DNA of 64,000 bases from Glandiceps talaboti (lineage: Eukaryota > Hemichordata > Enteropneusta > Spengelidae). The position numbers and the translations under genes are program-made. Below the pieces are notes generated by a model. It did no database searches. It was not told the DNA's origin and was given only the letters and a program-made list of their open reading frames with translations. Each line of letters begins with the position of its first letter. Position 1 is the stretch's first letter. This document shows, in pieces, positions 55,101 through 61,800 of the stretch. The stretch covers positions 6,231,001 to 6,295,000 of the forward strand of contig NC_135558.1 in the NCBI RefSeq assembly GCF_964340395.1. The letters run 5' to 3'.

Positions 55101-55799
55101 AGCATAGAATCACTCCATCAATTATACGCAACGGGCAATGCAAATGTGTGATATATAGACCGTTCAAATCTCCATCAGATAAGCATAATGTATGGTAGAC
55201 CAACGTTATGGCAATGGAGGGGGGATGGGGGAGGGGAGGTGTCATAGATGCATAAAAGTTGTAAGCCAATTCAAATTATTACATCCATTGAAGTTGCTAT
55301 AAATCATTTTGCTGATATTAAGATTACAATAAGCATATATCTTTTTCTTGTGCTGTGCACCAAGTCCCATTATTACATTACTATTCTGCAGTCGATTTGA
55401 AACAAGTGTGGTGATTGGTTAAAATTTGAATACCAAATTTACATATTTGCAAGTTCTAGCCAATGAATGATTGCCATGTTGAGTTGTACATAAATTTGCA
55501 GCTTGTACCCAATGAACATTGATATTTTGAGGTTGCCATGCATCATACCCTGTAGTTGATAATCTTGACCCTCTCACTTCTCAGTTTAGTGTATGCATGT
55601 ATTTAGGAAGTAGATATGAAGTAGTCTTAGTAATTTTAACATTTAAAGTTAAATTAATAGTATAGTGTGATGATTAACTAATAGACAAAATGTAGAATAC
55701 TCACACTTCAGAAGATGGAAGCAAGCACAAACAGACACAGTATGAATGAAGTGTTGGTGAGAACAGTGATCAAGGGTGTTTTAAAAGATTCCATATACG

Positions 55800-55846
<47 letters not shown>

Positions 55847-58800
55847 CATTCCGACTAGTTCTATTGTTAAAACAATATTTTCAATTCATGCAATGCATTG
55901 TTGCAAATTACCAAATAAGCATACCTCATTTACATAAATGCTTACCATTTGCATATTAAAGTGTGAACACCTATACTGTGTGATTTGAACTATTTACAAG
56001 TTGTACACAATGGGTAATCAGAGTAGACATTGGGTTAATATATGAATAGGTTATATCTGAATAAAAGTTAACTATACATTTAGAAATTGATTCAGGTAAG
56101 TTCTTTTCCTCATTTTACATATTATCATGAATTACATATTTTGTTTTCTCCAGGAATACTTATACAGGTACACCAGGTGCACCTGCTCTACCTGTGAAAA
56201 GATTGTCAGGTCCTCCAGCTCTTCGCAGTGACACTGCATCCGAATCTTCAGAAGTGTGGAACAATGGATATGGTTCGCCATCTTCTCCTTATGATAATGT
56301 AGATCAAGGATATCCCAGTAGATCTCCTAGCGACAGCACTGCATCACTTCATAGCCGAACTGAGGACTCGCCTTCCCATAGCAGTTCTGGAAGACCAAGT
56401 AGTCTGATTTCTGCCGAAAGTACTGGAATGTCACAGGGAGTGCAAGCAGATTTCCCAGAATATGACTCTGATTATGACTACCTAGATGAAAATTATAAAC
56501 CTGAACACGTGGTGAAAAGTGAAAGCAGTCACCAACAGGCTGTATCAACGACCTCTCACAGTGTTCGGTCTGAGAGCTCTCAAGGTGCACTTCAAAGGTT
56601 TTCTGAACAAAGCTCATTTTCAAAGTCGGAAAGTTCATGGTCAAAATCAGAAAGTTCATGGTCGAAATCAGAATCTTCTGTTACAGCTGAAAAGAGAGTT
56701 GAAAAAACAGCAACCTTCATGGTGTCGTCATCAGCTGTGTCAGCTACAGACAATTCAGCACAGTCTTTACTTGAAAGACTGCGCCAACAGTCAAACCTGA
56801 AATGTTTGCCAAACTATTCATTTGACCCAACAACTCAACAGCAAACATTGAGCACAGACATGAGTGATGTGACTGATATATCAACTCGTAACACCTTGTC
56901 TGACATCACATGGCGTCATTCATACCCCCCTAAACCACCAATACCTGATAAGAAAAGACAGAAGTCTCAGTATGATAACCTACAGTGCAATACTACTACA
57001 ACTATGTCATTGTCACATGATGATGTCTGGCAACCGCAGGCTTCTATGGAAGCACATCTACAGATGCAGAGAGCTGGGATGATTCCAACAGATGGGGAGG
57101 AACCACCTCCCCTACCTGTTAAGAAGAAACAGACAAGTATGTACATAACATAATTGATCTCTTGGTTGATTAGATGTCTTGATAGTTCATAGTGTGGCAG
57201 GAATGTCATATTTTACAAACTATGGGTTGACTAAACTGATAAAATTCATAATTTGCTGGCACTCCTGTTAACTACAACCCACGAAAAAAACACCGGTGCG
57301 TTTGCTTCCTTGCAGTAAGCAGGAATGGGACAAGTTTCATGCAAAGACACACAATGTAATTAGTGGCAGTAACAAAGCATAAACACCATATAGGACATCC
57401 ATTACTTTTGCTAATATCCTAAAGATGTTGACAAGTACACTTACGTCATATTAACTGATTTATTGTGTGCATTCTGCATCTTACCTTTATAAAACCATGC
57501 AACATTTCTTACAGAAAAGGATGTTAAAAGTTAATTGAAACTACTTTGAGTACTCAAAGAGTGTGTACCACGTAATCATATCAAATTCATTTACTGTATA
57601 ATTGACCAATGCACTGTAATGTCTGTAGAATATTATAATATTGATCAATGTTTTCAGTGTCTACCAATATCTACATCTATGATGTCTATATATGTCTATT
57701 AATATATATAATATAATGTCTATAGTCAATGCCTATCTCGGAGTACTAAAGAGTTACACCGGTGAACCTGGAGAGGAAAACTTCAAGAGACGTTCGTTCT
57801 ATGAGTATGTGTCCAACATGGAGTATGAAAGGTACTATACACAGTCTGAAGGCAGGGAGATAGCTTTAGAAGAAAGCCAAAGATCTGTGTCTCCTGCTTT
57901 AGGACCACCACTGCCACCAAAGATCAAAGATTCTTTTCATGAGGTGTGTACAAGACTTGTAGAGGAAGGGGGAGGGGGAGGAGGGAGGGGGTGTTTAATA
58001 TGGGATGTACAAGACTGCAGGTGGACGAGTCATGGATAGCTGGAGGGATGGGCAGACAGATGTATGTATGAATGGATGGATTGGTGGGCGGGTTGGTTAG
58101 TTAGTGGATGGATGGTAGAGTCTGATATGTATTTAGTCAGTAGATCATGGATTGGTGAAAGGATATGAGAGTGACTGGAGTGGGGTTGAATGGAGTGGAT
58201 GGATGGATGGATGGATGGATGGATGGATGGATGGATGGATGGATGGATGGATGAATGGATGGATGGATGGATGGATGGATGGATGGATGGTCATTGCGCA
58301 ATGTATAAAGTTGAAACTATGAATTTCTACTGTAACCAGCTTGTCAGTGGGATGTAGTCAAACTAGATGTGTATGTATGTAAACATGATTGATTGTAACA
58401 TTATCTGATATGTTATCTAACTTTAATAACCTTTAATTGTAGGACATGAGAATGAGGTATAACACAAGTCCTGAGGCTGCTGCTTCTGCCATTGTCAGTG
58501 TTAGAAAGAAGGCTGAAAGTATGATAGAAGGCAAAGCAGCTAAGGAGAGTCATAGGCAACAAAAACAAGACAAGTAAGTATTGCATATAATTAAAAGTAG
58601 AATTTGAACACCAAATCCATGGATTGAAATGACAAATTGTCTGGCTTGACATGCTCATGGAAAGTCCTTGTAAAGTCCTGGAATTTCAAACCACTCCAGG
58701 AATGTCCTTGTAAAGTCCTGGAATTTCAAACCACTCCTGGAAAATCGGCCTGCTCATCAAACTCGACTAGTTTTATGTTAACAAACAAACAAACAAATGG

Positions 58801-61800
58801 ACAGAAATGCTCTGATGTTTAATAAATGAGTCACATGTATTTTAACTTCTTTGTATTTGAAGGGAGGATCTTCCATGTTCACCAACTAGTAAGTGTTCTG
58901 ATTCTGATGCCCCTGTCCTTGATCCAGCGGAGACAAATCCATTAGATTTGCTGAATGTCAGTCATTTACTTATACCCAAGAAAGAGGTAAGGAGATGATG
59001 TGTTTTAAAAGATGTGATGTGATATGACACGACTGTGACGTGATACAGTGCAATGCAACGCAACGTTTCCTATGCTAATATTACCATCCAATGTTCCCGA
59101 GATAGATTTATAACATGCTATGAAATGATAATACTTTATACAATGAAACGTACTGGAAAACTCTGACTTAGAATAACAAGTCAAACATCTAAATTCACAA
59201 TAGTATGACATGAGGATACACACTTGTAAACATTTTGTTTTATCGACACTTCATGCTTGACAACTATCATATCTCTTTTGACTACTGAAAAGTACAGTCA
59301 AGTACTTACTAGGTTTTCTCTCTTTATTGTTGTAAATGAGTTTGTCTTTAAAAGGTTACAGTTTTATATTTGGAATAGTAGTTGTAACTATACAATTGTT
59401 TTACACAGGATGAAGATGGTCCTAATGTTAGGGGAGGTACTCCGGATGTGTTGATAGTCCATGCTACTGGTGTCAGTAAAAAAGGTAAACGAGGTACAGA
59501 TCATAATTATTTAGAGGTGGGGTAGAGGTTTTGGGGGGGGGGGGGGCATTCAGTGGGAAGATGTTCAAGGGATGGTCACAGCAAAGATACCCTATAAAGG
59601 CACAAGATCAGTTTCTGTGAAATTGCAAGTAGTTGTCGGTGATGTAAAATCATGAAATTTCTCTATATCCTGCAGTGGTGTTCCCCTTCAATTTCAATTT
59701 AATAGCCACGGACAATGATGGAAACATTTTGCTGCCATGACTCATACTACATAACTATTCTCTTAGTATATTTGTATTATATTGAGAAAGGACACTTTAA
59801 TATGACAGTGAAAATCTCTTGAGTCGTTTCCAGGGGATCTATAAGTGACATTGATCCATAATTTATTGTTGTTGTTATTATAATTATATATACTTTGCTG
59901 TGGGTAAAATAGCTCTCCATCACCAATCCCTTAAGACGTAATACTTGGTGTGATATTGAGATATAATTAGTATTTTATTACAAGCAATAATTACAATGGC
60001 TATTTCTGCTTGGTTAATAATCCTGTTTTTCATATTTTATAGTTTTTTGGGTATAAACAGATTCCCCCCTGGTAGAAAGATGATTAATTTGGTTTCTATG
60101 ATGAGTCTATAGTGGGCATACCTACACCGCACTCTCTGTATATGGGACTTCAAATATATCAACATGTTTTGAAAAATAGAATATAGATTTTTTTATACAA
60201 ATAAGCCATGTAGGGGTATACCCATAGGAATGTATATGCGCTACCAATTGTATTGAATTGTCTGTGTACTTCATTCATAATAGTCGTGTATGTTTATTGA
60301 AAGGTTGATTTTGTTTCTTATGTTAATATCATCACAAATAGCCTGAGAGATCCAGTCGTGGTTTCCACTTGTATAATAGCTCTCCAACAGGCAGTGCGTG
60401 ATTACATTTCACTTGAAGTCTATTTCACCTTATATACTTTGAGAAAATTCTTAAGCATAGCATAGGTACATGTAATTATCAACCCCGTGTTTAGGGATAT
60501 TTTATAGATGGGAAAAGTGGTCTAATATTTCCGGATATTTTGTGAAAAACTTCCTCATTTGGGTGGCACACATCCCAATACACCTTCCTATTGGACTAAC
60601 TAAGTTAAACCCTTGCTTTAAGAAATCTTCCTGATAAATTTAATAAAAACGTTACAATTGGCTTTCTTTCTGTTGTAGATTTCATGCTTCAAGAAGCGTT
60701 CCTGACAACTTACAGAACCTTCATACAGCCTGGTGAATTAATCAACAAGTTACTCTACAGATATCCTTTATATAGCTACTCTCATTATGCCACCATGATT
60801 GTGTTTAATGAACCTCCCTAGGGAGCCTCAAAGCACCCCCAAGTTGCTGTCATTCAAAATTGAGATAATGTGTAGTACTCACGGCCAGAAAGTACAGTTA
60901 CTTTTCAGAAATTGCTAACTACGATGGAATTATCACGATCTTGGATTCTAAACCAGCTAAGAGACCAAGATCAAATTTCATATCTCTGAGTATAGACTTG
61001 GCCCAAGTTCCTTTAATTCCAGGGTTTCGGATAAGTTTGATGTATGATCCTAATTTTGATATTTTCTCACCTGTACTGAACACAAGTATGTTTGTCAATT
61101 GTACTGCAAGTAGTGTGTTTTTAATACCAATTTGACCTCTGACACACAATTTGGTATGCCCCTATCTAATACTATATGGTGATTCACTCAGTGTTTATCC
61201 TTTGAACCCACAACAAAATGTGTTGTCTTTTATTTGAGGGCAAACTGACAGTAAATGTTAGGATTGGAGTGCAAGCATGTATTTATTGTCCTTGACCTGT
61301 TGTTACGTATAATAAATTCCGTCCAATGAGTGACAGAGACTGTCAGAGAGCCAGCAAAAATGCCTTCTTTCTCTTACTCAGGGTTGCTGATGAATTGATG
61401 TAAGTAACTTCTACGTACTTTTAGGCAATGGTCATTGTGAGGACCATGGTGTGTATAAGTCTCTATCGACTTCTTAAGATGAAGTTTGTGTGGAAAATTG
61501 AAATAACATTACAGTAAGATGTACTTAATGATGTTCATTCTGATTGGTTGTTAAATACACAGTATTTACAAGGTTGATCCTGATTGGTTGCTTAGTGTGA
61601 AGCACTTACAAGGTTGATCCTGATTGGTTGAATGTGCTGTGTCATTAGGAAAGCTTAGAGGTGTGTAGTGTGTTGACTATGATAAATGAAACTCAAAGAG
61701 AACAAATCAACTTTGAAATGATGTGGTACTTATGTTCTAAGTTTATATTCCAGTGTAATGGTTTTATGTATTCCACTCTTTCTATCATTACAGAGGTCAA

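Noticed and set aside
55007-55198. Duplicate exon 6 as a usable cassette exon
   Set aside because: The donor is GC with a poor context, and the only acceptor-like site upstream would enter in the wrong phase.
60761-60820. Read-through of exon 12 into [16 protein letters not shown]
   Set aside because: The frame stays open by chance past the exon, but the next conserved RasGEFN residues resume only at 61307, and the boundary is a perfect U12 donor.
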